Positions 1 through 6,185 of a DNA stretch of 12,676 bases are shown here, in pieces; the first letter of the stretch is position 1; each line of letters starts with the position of its first letter. The notes beneath the pieces were generated by a model. It saw nothing but the letters and a program-made list of their open reading frames with translations. It was not told the DNA's origin and did no database searches. The translations under genes were made by a program, and so were the position numbers. Origin of the DNA: Lachnospiraceae bacterium (lineage in GTDB: Bacteria > Bacillota > Clostridia > Lachnospirales > Lachnospiraceae); contig VSNH01000032.1 in assembly GCA_009774215.1 (NCBI GenBank), positions 15,482-28,157 of the forward strand, in the 5' to 3' direction.

Positions 1-12
1 ATGCCCAGCCGA

Positions 13-41
13 GGCTTGGCTTGGCTTGGCTTGGCTTGGCT
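13..41. repeat. GGCTT pentanucleotide tandem repeat
   Basis: Five perfect copies of GGCTT run from 13 to 37, followed by a partial copy GGCT (38-41). Read on the minus strand, the direction of the adjacent promoter, it is an AGCC/AAGCC repeat. The predicted transcription start (about 38-40) falls at the promoter-proximal edge of the array, so the repeats would form the first bases of the 5' untranslated leader of a gene beyond the left edge. Such arrays can change copy number by slippage; whether this one does is not known. Confidence 0.85.
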
Positions 42-45
42 AACC

Positions 46-75
46 ATTGTATCCTTTCGCGTCATTTTCTGTCAA
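46..75 (-). promoter_or_regulatory. Strong sigma-A type promoter, leftward
   Basis: On the minus strand a perfect TTGACA -35 box (complement of 70-75) is followed after 18 bp by TACAAT (complement of 46-51), five of six matches to the -10 consensus. It reads out of the window to the left. Transcription would start around 38-40, inside the GGCTT tandem repeat. It is the best promoter match in the window. The served gene is not visible. Confidence 0.75.
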
Positions 76-358
76 CTCCGTTTTTCCTTAAATTTGTGTT
101 AAAGTGAGCTTATTGTAGTGTAAAAACTTCGCTTTTGCTATGGGGTTGGTATGGATTGTCGTTTTTGCGGTATACTTTTCATAGTTTAATTTACAAAAAT
201 ATTGCTTGAATATTGATCGAATCATTGCCATGACTAAAAATCTTATTGGAAACGATATGACAATTAAAGGCAAATAAAAAGGATGGCAATCCATTTTCAC
301 GAATCACCATCTCTTCATCCCACTATATATTCAATTTTTCTTGTTTATGACCTGTTCC

Positions 359-395
359 AAAAAACAGCCAGACTCATTGCCCGAATTTCTGAGTC
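359..395 (-). terminator. Possible weak terminator after hemZ
   Basis: Just past the hemZ stop codon the minus strand can form a 6-bp stem (GACTCA/TGAGTC, 390-395 with 371-376) around a 13-base loop. A run of six T's follows a few bases later (complement of about 359-364). The stem is short, the loop is large and the T-run is separated from the stem, so the call is tentative. The position is right for ending the hemZ transcript. Confidence 0.3.
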
Positions 396-402
396 ACAAA
401 AG

Positions 403-2004
403 TCAGTTTCCCAAAAGCGCCCGTTTCCTCTCGATCATTTCATCCACCCTCTCGATATACTGGGTCACATCCTTCACATTCTCGCACCGCTCGATCCGGT
501 CGTCCGAAAACACGCCCTTGGTGATGGAGCCGGCACCCAGCGCTGCGATTGTCTGCTTTTCCTCGTTGATCAGAATGTTGTAGATGCCGTACTTACCCTG
601 TCTGGAATAGCCCACATTCTCAAAATTACCCGACATATTTTTCTGACGGTAAAGATAATAAGGCACCATGTCCAAAGCCGCCGCCCCACGGGACGCGATC
701 TCCATGATCTCCTCCGTGTTATTGTAGGCGGTCGCACCGTGTTCCTCGATCCATTTCCCCAGTTTGGAGGCACGTTTCACCGCAAGGGAATGCACCGTCA
801 GGGCATCCGGCGAAAGCATCTTAACCGCCTCTATGGTATGCGCCACATCCGCCGCTGTCTCCCCGGGCAGGCCCAGAATGATATCCATATTGATATTGTC
901 AAACCCGGTCTTCCTCGCCAGATGAAATGCCTCCTCCACCTGTTCCACGGTATGCCGCCTGCCGATCAGGTCAAGGGTCTCCTGCTTCATGGTCTGGGGA
1001 TTCACGGAAATTCTCGTCACCCCGTTTTCCAGAAGCACCCGCAGCTTTTCCTCCGTAATGCTGTCGGCTCTCCCCGCCTCCACCGTGAACTCCTGCACGG
1101 TGCTGAAATCAAACGCACCCTTCAGCTTCGTAAGGAGCCGCGCCAGCTCCTGCGCTGACAGGGACGTGGGCGTGCCGCCGCCGATATAGACGGTATCCAG
1201 TATCTTATCCCGCATCATTTCTGCCGTCGCTTCAATCTCGCGCTCCAGCGCCGCCAGATAACTGCCCACCTTCTTTTTCCACGCGCCGATGGGATAAGAA
1301 GTGAAGGAACAGTACAGACAGGTGGTGGGGCAGAAGGGAATCCCCACGTAAAGGCTGTAACCGTCCTCATAATGGAGGGTGCTCAGAATCTGCTGTTCTC
1401 TCTTTGCGATATCCAACGCCAGCGCGGTTTTCTCCTCACTCACCAGATGTATGGTTTTCATGTAGCCGGCGGTCTCCGCCTCGCTTTTCCCCTGTTCCAT
1501 CATGGTCATGGCGATCTTTGTGGGACGGATGCCCGTCAGATTCCCCCACGGCAAAGTCGTGCCCGTCTCCTCGCAGAGAGATTGATAGAAAAACCGCTTG
1601 AACGCATTTTTATATTCCGGGGTGCCCGCCGGCTCCTGCGGCTGCCAGATGTATACATGGCCGTCTCCTTCCTTATTTGCCATTGCCGTTCCGCCCTTTA
1701 ATTCAGTGTTATGTAAACCGCAATCAGCCCTGTCATTATGTAAACTATCATAAGATTCCGTCGCCGCTTTCTCACACCCCGTCTTTCCCGTTTCTATCTG
1801 TCGGGAACCTCTGATCATCCTCAGCGTCACCTCATCCTCGCCGAAAAACAGCTCCATCACCGGCTCGCCTTCCAGAATCCTTCTGTCCCTGACCTCTGAA
1901 TCCGGTGCCAGCATCCGCGGCTCCCACTCCGGGTAAAAGGACTTCAAAAGCGCCTGTATGTCATATTCAAACTGTGTCTTGTTACTCTTTATGATCTGTA
2001 TCAC
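403..2004 (-). CDS. hemZ: HemZ-type coproporphyrinogen dehydrogenase (radical SAM)
   Basis: Radical SAM protein of the HemN/HemZ family, cytoplasmic. Family members use a [4Fe-4S] cluster and S-adenosylmethionine for oxygen-independent decarboxylation of coproporphyrinogen III; whether this one acts in haem synthesis here is not shown. Numbering from the GTG start, the cluster motif CPTTCLYC is at 225-232 (CxxxCxxC), GGGTPTS at 275-281, EAGRAD at about 309-314 and VNPQT at about 334-338. The HemZ-specific N-terminal part carries LTGIRPTK at about 156-163. I chose GTG at 2004 because GGAGG touches the ATG at 2010 directly (no spacing) but lies 6 bases from the GTG; if the ATG is used the protein has 535 residues. 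Residues ~66-113 are a poorly conserved linker that seems expanded. The leader (2011-2118) holds a 7-bp inverted repeat, ATTTCAT/ATGAAAT (2074-2100), and no clear promoter. Confidence 0.88.
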   Translation of the reverse strand: MIQIIKSNKTQFEYDIQALLKSFYPEWEPRMLAPDSEVRDRRILEGEPVMELFFGEDEVTLRMIRGSRQIETGKTGCEKAATESYDSLHNDRADCGLHNTELKGGTAMANKEGDGHVYIWQPQEPAGTPEYKNAFKRFFYQSLCEETGTTLPWGNLTGIRPTKIAMTMMEQGKSEAETAGYMKTIHLVSEEKTALALDIAKREQQILSTLHYEDGYSLYVGIPFCPTTCLYCSFTSYPIGAWKKKVGSYLAALEREIEATAEMMRDKILDTVYIGGGTPTSLSAQELARLLTKLKGAFDFSTVQEFTVEAGRADSITEEKLRVLLENGVTRISVNPQTMKQETLDLIGRRHTVEQVEEAFHLARKTGFDNINMDIILGLPGETAADVAHTIEAVKMLSPDALTVHSLAVKRASKLGKWIEEHGATAYNNTEEIMEIASRGAAALDMVPYYLYRQKNMSGNFENVGYSRQGKYGIYNILINEEKQTIAALGAGSITKGVFSDDRIERCENVKDVTQYIERVDEMIERKRALLGN

Positions 2005-2073
2005 AATCATCCTCCGTATCAGGGTCTCAAATGAAAATTTTTCTCCATCAGCCCAGTATTGACTTCCAGATAA

Positions 2074-2100
2074 ATTTCATGCGATGACTCTATATGAAAT
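2074..2100. repeat. Small inverted repeat in the hemZ leader
   Basis: ATTTCAT (2074-2080) and ATGAAAT (2094-2100) form a perfect 7-bp stem around 13 bases, between the TPR gene and hemZ. It overlaps the inferred original stop codon of the TPR gene (2090-2092). No T-run follows on the minus strand, so it is not a convincing terminator. It could be a weak mRNA hairpin or chance. Confidence 0.35.
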
Positions 2101-2114
2101 CATCGATCAGTTTT

Positions 2115-2118
2115 CTAT
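2115..2118. repeat. CTAT target-site duplication, left copy
   Basis: CTAT sits directly left of the element's first GG and is repeated at 2239-2242 directly right of its last CC. A 4-bp match alone could be chance. Support comes from the fact that deleting the element plus one CTAT copy rejoins the TPR reading frame into a sensible short ending with a stop at 2090-2092. Confidence 0.6.
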
Positions 2119-2238
2119 GGAAGCGCTGATTAAATCAGCACTTCCTTAGAGCCTCCGGCGGATGCACACGGATTTGCAAAGGAATGTGCCGCTTCGCGGC
2201 GCAAATCCGGTGCGGGAAACGCTTTAATCAGCGTTTCC
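2119..2238. mobile_element. MITE/REP-like palindromic element inside TPR gene
   Basis: A 120-bp non-autonomous element with terminal inverted repeats of 16 bp, GGAAGCGCTGATTAAA (2119-2134) and the complement of GGAAACGCTGATTAAA (2223-2238), 15 of 16 matching. Three stem-loops are packed inside. The left one (2119-2145) has 12 of 13 pairs around a single central base. The middle one (2169-2209) has a 9-bp stem CGGATTTGC/GCAAATCCG and contains a GCCGC-TTC-GCGGC hairpin (2188-2200). The right one (2214-2239) has a 10-bp stem with a 6-base loop. It is flanked by CTAT direct repeats and encodes no transposase, so any movement would need an enzyme supplied elsewhere. It lies in the 3' end of the TPR gene and supplies its stop codon. 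No second copy is visible in this window. Confidence 0.75.
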
Positions 2239-3128
2239 CTATATTTCTTATCCTCGCCTTCAAAGATTTCAGCGCCCTCGCACATATATGCCTGAATCAG
2301 ATACTTTCTTGCTTTCTCCATATTATGGCTCTCATAAAAGCTTTCTCCCAATCTTAACAAAATGAAGGGATTTCCGATTCCGTCAGGACATTTCAATGCC
2401 TCATTCAGATACTCTATGGCGCTGTCATACTTGCCATCAAGGTATGACACGTCTCCCAACGCCGTATATAGCCACGTACTCGCCTCCCAGTTATACTTTG
2501 GCAACGGCACATATGCCAGCGCTTCAAGGAATAATTGTTTTGCCTTGTCAAGCTCCCCCTTTTCCGCGCACTTGTCTGCCCTGTTACTTAAACTGGTAAT
2601 TTTCTTATATGTCTTTTCGTCAAGTTCTTCGTTGCCCTTTCCAACGGCATTAGAATCATTCACGTTTAAACCGACATTCCGGTCTGATTTTCCTCTGTTC
2701 TTCTTATCTGCCAAAAAATCTGCATACTTCTTATCATACTCTGTCAGACGCCAACCGTTTTTCACCGCACTGTGCAAATTTTTACGGGCTTCTTCATAAT
2801 TGCCGAGTTCATATTCCACTTTACCACGGTAGTATTCTTTTTCTCCTTTATCTCCTGTCTCCCTCTCCCTTTTTTCCGCTATATAATCCATTTTACCGAT
2901 CCATTGCCGCATAACTTCTTTGTCACCGCAGTCAATCGCATTTTCAATAATTCCCGCTACGACAGAAAAACTCTCCTCATGGTCTATTTTGTTTCCCGGA
3001 AGCAGCTCCCACATTTCATATAGCATTTCAAACGCCTTTTTATAATCGCCTTTTTCACTATAAAGACACATTTCATCATAACATTCTGTCATTCTGTCCC
3101 TTAGCTCTTCTTCAGTTAAAATTTCCAT
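2130..3128 (-). CDS. TPR-repeat protein with element-derived C-terminus
   Basis: Cytoplasmic helical-repeat protein of 332 residues with no signal peptide. TPR-like helix pairs with the usual small/Tyr/Ala pattern are seen at about 15-45, 99-124, 177-210, 219-247 and 255-282. A Lys/Asn-rich linker (~140-172) separates an N-terminal from a C-terminal group. TPR proteins bind other proteins; the partner is unknown. Start: ATG at 3128 follows GGAGGG by 7 bases, whereas an ATG 15 bases upstream overlaps that site. The last ~36 residues, from Arg297, are encoded by the palindromic element at 2119-2238 and do not look like TPR. Without the element the protein would end ...DKKYRKLIDDFI after about 308 residues. 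Codon use is AT-rich compared with hemZ and enolase, as in its upstream neighbour, which suggests joint acquisition. Function not recognised. Confidence 0.75.
   Translation of the reverse strand: MEILTEEELRDRMTECYDEMCLYSEKGDYKKAFEMLYEMWELLPGNKIDHEESFSVVAGIIENAIDCGDKEVMRQWIGKMDYIAEKRERETGDKGEKEYYRGKVEYELGNYEEARKNLHSAVKNGWRLTEYDKKYADFLADKKNRGKSDRNVGLNVNDSNAVGKGNEELDEKTYKKITSLSNRADKCAEKGELDKAKQLFLEALAYVPLPKYNWEASTWLYTALGDVSYLDGKYDSAIEYLNEALKCPDGIGNPFILLRLGESFYESHNMEKARKYLIQAYMCEGAEIFEGEDKKYRETLIKAFPAPDLRREAAHSFANPCASAGGSKEVLI
2239..2242. repeat. CTAT target-site duplication, right copy
   Basis: The right-hand copy of the 4-bp direct repeat flanking the palindromic element. On the minus strand it lies at the last codons shared by the original and present TPR proteins (KKYR), so it marks the insertion point inside the coding sequence. 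Confidence 0.6.
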
Positions 3129-3228
3129 CTTGATTCCCTCCAAATGTGTTTACTCCAAACACTCGGCTCATATTTTATCAAGTAATATCTCACATATGCC
3201 AAATCCCCAAAAAAGACACTTGTATTCA

Positions 3229-3717
3229 TTAATAGACAATCACTTTCCCTTTTTGAAATCTCCCCTTATATCCGCACGGCAAATGTCCCGACAAATAGAT
3301 TTCCAAAATATTATTCATCAAGTCACACTGGTATAATTCCGAGTAAAAATCAAAAATAAATACCATAGTTACGTTGCACTCAATGTCCAGTATAAAGCTT
3401 TCCGGAAGATTTTTCTCAGTTACGGCATCTTTCACCGCCGCCATAATATCTGGCACATACTTCTCCTTAATCCGCGCAAGCTCCTCATTCCATTTCTCAA
3501 AAGCATCCGGGTGATGCTCCATCAAAAAAGCCCATATTTCATTTTTCTCTTCACCAACTATATTTTCCCATCTGACAGAATTAATCTTTTCTTCCGCTTC
3601 CGATAAACTTTGCGCCCAAATAAAGCGAAAATTCTGATAGATTTCTTCCCTGTCTCCGCATCTGCTCAGCCAATCACATTGCAACAGTTTTTCGTACAAA
3701 ACGTCATAATTATACAT
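3229..3717 (-). CDS. Hypothetical acidic cytoplasmic protein, 162 aa
   Basis: I do not recognise the family. The 162-residue protein has no signal peptide or membrane segment. Residues 1-100 are predominantly helical and rich in Glu, Lys and aromatics. Residues ~104-135 are more hydrophobic (LPESFILDIECN, then VFIFDFYSELY). The end is compact, with LEIYLSGHLPCGYKG at 138-152 and a short basic tail KGKVIVY. The start at 3717 is chosen because AGGAGGGG precedes it by 6 bases; an in-frame ATG at 3759 lacks such a site. It lies 100 bases upstream of the TPR gene on the same strand, probably co-transcribed. Small acidic proteins of this style beside TPR proteins are often immunity or accessory genes in Firmicutes, but no toxin is visible here, so that remains a guess. 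Base composition is AT-richer than the flanking genes. Confidence 0.65.
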   Translation of the reverse strand: MYNYDVLYEKLLQCDWLSRCGDREEIYQNFRFIWAQSLSEAEEKINSVRWENIVGEEKNEIWAFLMEHHPDAFEKWNEELARIKEKYVPDIMAAVKDAVTEKNLPESFILDIECNVTMVFIFDFYSELYQCDLMNNILEIYLSGHLPCGYKGRFQKGKVIVY

Positions 3718-3809
3718 GTCAAATCCCCTCCTATGCTTCCCAGCCCCGCCCGTTTTCAAGTGACACCGTTCTCCTGTGAATCCGCTCTGTCAAATGACCC
3801 GATGAAAAT

Positions 3810-3839
3810 ATTCTACTATATACACAGACACAATTCCAA
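3810..3839 (-). promoter_or_regulatory. Promoter upstream of the AT-rich gene pair
   Basis: On the minus strand TTGGAA (complement of 3834-3839) and TAGAAT (complement of 3810-3815) are 18 bp apart, with an AT-rich spacer. The predicted start is about 95 bases upstream of the 162-residue protein's start codon. This would give the two AT-rich genes their own transcript, separate from enolase and the phosphodiesterase. Confidence 0.5.
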
Positions 3840-3876
3840 TCTGTTTTCCTTAAACTTTTCATGTACTTCGACGCAC

Positions 3877-3894
3877 CATTTCTCCCCAGAAATG
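3877..3894 (-). terminator. Hairpin after the phosphodiesterase gene
   Basis: A perfect 7-bp stem CATTTCT/AGAAATG around four bases (3884-3887) lies just past the stop codon of the phosphodiesterase gene. No T-run follows on the minus strand, so it may only protect the mRNA 3' end or end transcription poorly. It is the only hairpin seen between this gene and the downstream promoter. Confidence 0.3.
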
Positions 3895-3903
3895 ACTGCC
3901 GCT

Positions 3904-4635
3904 CTACCTATCCCGCGGCATCCCCATCTTGTCCCGCACCCCCGCCGCGTCAATACCGGGATGGGTCAGATAGAGACGGCAGATCTGCTCCGTCATTTCC
4001 TTAGATATTTTATATTTTTCGGCGATGTCAGAAACACTTTTCCCTTTATCAATATCCCGCAGAATCAGACGCAGTTTGTCCACAGAAAACGCCGCCTCCG
4101 ACGATTTTTTCCCGCCGTCTGCCTTTTCTTTTTCAGACGCAGCACACCCGTTTTTTTGATCCGTGGAAACCTGTGTGTCCTGCACAATGTCCTTTCTGAT
4201 AACCCGAAGCTCTCCCGTCTCCTCCTCCACTTCCACCACCGCCATGGTCACAGGCTGGGAGAAACGCCTCGGTCCGCAGCTCCCGGGATTTAAGAAAAGA
4301 CAGTCTCCCTCCCTGCGCTCCTCGTATTTATGCGAATGCCCAAACACCGCCAGATCATAATGCCCCATCTCTTTCGGCATATGCTTTTTGTTATGTACCA
4401 TGAAAACCCGCAGACCGCAGATCTCCTCCGACAGACTTTCCGGCAGTCCCTCCGCCCACTCCTTGTCCGCATTCCCCCGGACGATATAGAGCGGCGCAAT
4501 CTCCTTAAGGCTCTCCATCACCTTCGGCGTATTGATATCCCCCGCATGTAAAATCACATCGCACCCCTGCAGAATCTCCGCCACCTCATCCCGCAGCTTC
4601 CCGTGCGTATCCGACAGCACACCGATCCGTTTCAT
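3904..4635 (-). CDS. YfcE/MJ0936-type metallophosphoesterase with C-terminal extension
   Basis: Cytoplasmic two-metal phosphoesterase of the YfcE/MJ0936 group, 243 residues. Metal-site motifs are all present: SDTHG (Asp9, His11), HAGD (Asp33), RGNAD (Asn55), VH (His81) and GHSH (His100, His102), then the family's NPGSCGPRR at 116-124. Relatives hydrolyse phosphodiesters in vitro; the natural substrate is unclear. The usual domain of about 155-180 residues ends near 155. A Lys/Ser-rich linker (~159-182) leads to a ~55-residue helical region (186-240) with an HTH-like pattern (KSVSDIAEKYKISKEMTEQI), an addition not found in E. coli YfcE. AGGAGAGGG precedes ATG. The gene starts 62 bases after the enolase stop and is probably co-transcribed with it, with a hairpin in between. 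Confidence 0.85.
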   Translation of the reverse strand: MKRIGVLSDTHGKLRDEVAEILQGCDVILHAGDINTPKVMESLKEIAPLYIVRGNADKEWAEGLPESLSEEICGLRVFMVHNKKHMPKEMGHYDLAVFGHSHKYEERREGDCLFLNPGSCGPRRFSQPVTMAVVEVEEETGELRVIRKDIVQDTQVSTDQKNGCAASEKEKADGGKKSSEAAFSVDKLRLILRDIDKGKSVSDIAEKYKISKEMTEQICRLYLTHPGIDAAGVRDKMGMPRDR

Positions 4636-4654
4636 GTCCCTCTCCTCTCAAGGC

Positions 4655-4690
4655 AACAGGCGCCTCCGCCTCCAAGAAGCGCCTGTTTTT
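4655..4690 (+). terminator. Hairpin with T-tract on the plus strand
   Basis: AACAGGCGC (4655-4663) pairs perfectly with GCGCCTGTT (4679-4687), and on the plus strand it runs straight into TTTTT (4686-4690). This has the form of an intrinsic terminator for rightward transcription, opposite to every gene here. On the minus strand the same hairpin lacks a T-run and lies just before the ribosome binding site of the phosphodiesterase. There it could act as a processing or stabilising structure between the enolase and phosphodiesterase messages. Confidence 0.6.
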
Positions 4691-4697
4691 ATACTCT

Positions 4698-6095
4698 TTA
4701 TATTTTGTTAAACGGCTCCTTATAGCACGCCACGCTCCCCAACTCCTCCTCAATCCTAAGAAGCTGGTTGTACTTCGCCACCCGGTCGCTTCTGCAGGGC
4801 GCACCCGTCTTGATCTGCCCGGCGTTCACCGCCACCGCCAAGTCCGCGATAAAGGTATCCTCCGTCTCACCGGAACGGTGGGAAATCACCGCCTTATAGC
4901 CGTTTTTCTGCGCCATCTCTATGGCGTCCATCGCCTCGCTGACCGTACCGATCTGGTTCACCTTCACCAGAATCGCGTTTGCCACCTGCAGTTTGATGCC
5001 CGCGTCCAGACGCTTGGTATTTGTGACAAACAGATCGTCGCCCACAAGCTGGATTTTCTCGCCCAGTTTTTTCGTCATCATCTGCCAGCCGTCCCAGTCG
5101 TCCTCCGCCAGTCCGTCCTCGATCGAGACGATGGGATAACGCTCCACCAGTTCCTCATAGTAAGCCACCATCTCCTCGGTACTCCTCGTAATCTCGGGAA
5201 TCTCACCGCAGTCCGGCGTCTGACAGCCCGCCTCGTAGCACGACGTCACAAAAGAACCTTCTAACTCCTGCCTGTGCCGCTTTAACTCCGTCTCGCCCGG
5301 GAAATGGTATACCCCGTCTGCCTCATTATAAAGCTCGGAAGCCGCCACGTCCAGCGCAATCTTGATATCCTGCCCCGGCGTGTAACCCGCCGCCTTGATG
5401 GACTCCACAATCAGATCCAGCACCGCGAAGGCGTCCGGCAAAGATGGCGCGAATCCGCCCTCGTCGCCGACGCCCGTGGAAAGTCCCCTGTCGTTACATA
5501 TTTTCTTTAAGTTGTGGTAAATCTCCGCGCATATGCGCAGTCCGTCCGCAAAGCTTTCCGCCTGCACGGGCATAATCATAAACTCCTGAAAATCCACGGT
5601 ATTGTCCGCATGTTTGCCGCCGTTTAGAATATTCATCATCGGCACCGGCAAAAGTCTGGTGTACGCACCGCCCAGATAGCGGTACAGGGGAATCCCTAGA
5701 GCCGCCGCGCCCGCTCTGGCACATGCCATGGAAACGCCAAGCGTCGCATTCGCCCCCAGATTGCTCTTGTTGTCCGTGCCGTCCTGTTCGATCAATGTCC
5801 GGTCAATCAGCCCCTGATCAAAGGCGTCCATGCCCAGAAGCGCCTCGCGAATTTTTGTGTTCACATTATTGACCGCCTTGGTCGTTCCCAGACCGAAGTA
5901 CACCGTCTCCCCGTCGCGAAGCTCCACCGCCTCAAACCGCCCGGTGCTGGCGCCGCTCGGCACAGCCGCCCGCCCCTTGTACTGGCAGCCGCCCACCTCC
6001 TTCTCCACGGTCACCTCAGCCTCCACGGTGGGATTGCCGCGGGAATCTAATATCTGCCTTGCATGTACATCCACAATTCTCAGTTTGCTGCCCAT
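4698..6095 (-). CDS. eno: Enolase (phosphopyruvate hydratase)
   Basis: Glycolytic enzyme that interconverts 2-phosphoglycerate and phosphoenolpyruvate in the cytoplasm using Mg2+. Expected residues are present: SGASTG loop (47-52), His162 in GGKHAD, Glu171 in FQEF, Glu212 in GDEGGF, metal ligands Asp249, Glu326 (SIEDGL) and Asp353 (GDDLF), catalytic Lys378 (VKVNQIGT), SHRSGETED (405-413) and Lys429. The start at 6095 follows AGGAGG by 7 bases; an in-frame ATG 21 bases upstream overlaps no such site. At 465 residues it is about 30 longer than usual. The excess is an insertion at ~270-302, between the YHFPGE strand and the STEEMV helix, with Cys286, Cys291 and Cys296 evenly spaced. All catalytic residues are kept, so it is probably active. 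The phosphodiesterase gene follows at 62 bases. Confidence 0.97.
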   Translation of the reverse strand: MGSKLRIVDVHARQILDSRGNPTVEAEVTVEKEVGGCQYKGRAAVPSGASTGRFEAVELRDGETVYFGLGTTKAVNNVNTKIREALLGMDAFDQGLIDRTLIEQDGTDNKSNLGANATLGVSMACARAGAAALGIPLYRYLGGAYTRLLPVPMMNILNGGKHADNTVDFQEFMIMPVQAESFADGLRICAEIYHNLKKICNDRGLSTGVGDEGGFAPSLPDAFAVLDLIVESIKAAGYTPGQDIKIALDVAASELYNEADGVYHFPGETELKRHRQELEGSFVTSCYEAGCQTPDCGEIPEITRSTEEMVAYYEELVERYPIVSIEDGLAEDDWDGWQMMTKKLGEKIQLVGDDLFVTNTKRLDAGIKLQVANAILVKVNQIGTVSEAMDAIEMAQKNGYKAVISHRSGETEDTFIADLAVAVNAGQIKTGAPCRSDRVAKYNQLLRIEEELGSVACYKEPFNKI

Positions 6096-6109
6096 ATAAA
6101 AACCTCCTC

Positions 6110-6137
6110 TGCGCACTTTTTATATCTAGTATGCGCA
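6110..6137. promoter_or_regulatory. Paired TGCGCA boxes in the enolase leader
   Basis: Two copies of the self-complementary hexamer TGCGCA (6110-6115 and 6132-6137) flank an AT-rich core (complement contains TAGATATAAA), directly upstream of the enolase ribosome binding site (AGGAGG, complement of 6103-6108). A weak -10 (TAGATA) and -35 (TTTCAG) at 17 bp spacing can be drawn across this area, but both match poorly. The pair could be an operator or a hairpin. This is the only promoter-like place seen between the upstream repeat protein and enolase. Confidence 0.3.
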
Positions 6138-6185
6138 AGGGAGGTCTGAAACATGTACTTATCCATATTTATGTATGAAACTAAT

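Larger units (their letters stand above)
1..402. other. Gene-poor leftmost region
   Basis: No convincing gene is visible in this stretch. It holds a pentanucleotide repeat at the far left, a strong leftward promoter next to it, and a possible weak hemZ terminator at its right end. Between about 90 and 350 it is AT-rich. A 70-codon minus-strand frame at 88-300 has a hydrophobic start and many Lys/Ile residues, but no good ribosome binding site and no recognisable family, so I do not call it a gene. The region most likely separates the hemZ unit from the next leftward transcription unit. Confidence 0.6.

Noticed and set aside
1..102. Short plus-strand frame starting with the first ATG and running through the GGCTT repeat
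   Set aside because: Only 33 residues, no upstream sequence to judge a start, and it runs against a strong promoter.
88..300. 70-codon minus-strand frame with a hydrophobic start
   Set aside because: No good ribosome binding site, no recognisable family and AT-rich sequence in which such frames arise by chance.
283..1158. Long plus-strand open frame of 291 codons
   Set aside because: Entirely a shadow of hemZ apart from its AT-rich start; the His/Arg/Leu-rich product is typical of antisense reading of GC-rich codons.
2119..2240. Palindromic element as a CRISPR array or a tRNA/riboswitch
   Set aside because: No regular repeat-spacer units and no cloverleaf or known aptamer pattern; the terminal inverted repeats and flanking duplications fit a small mobile element better.
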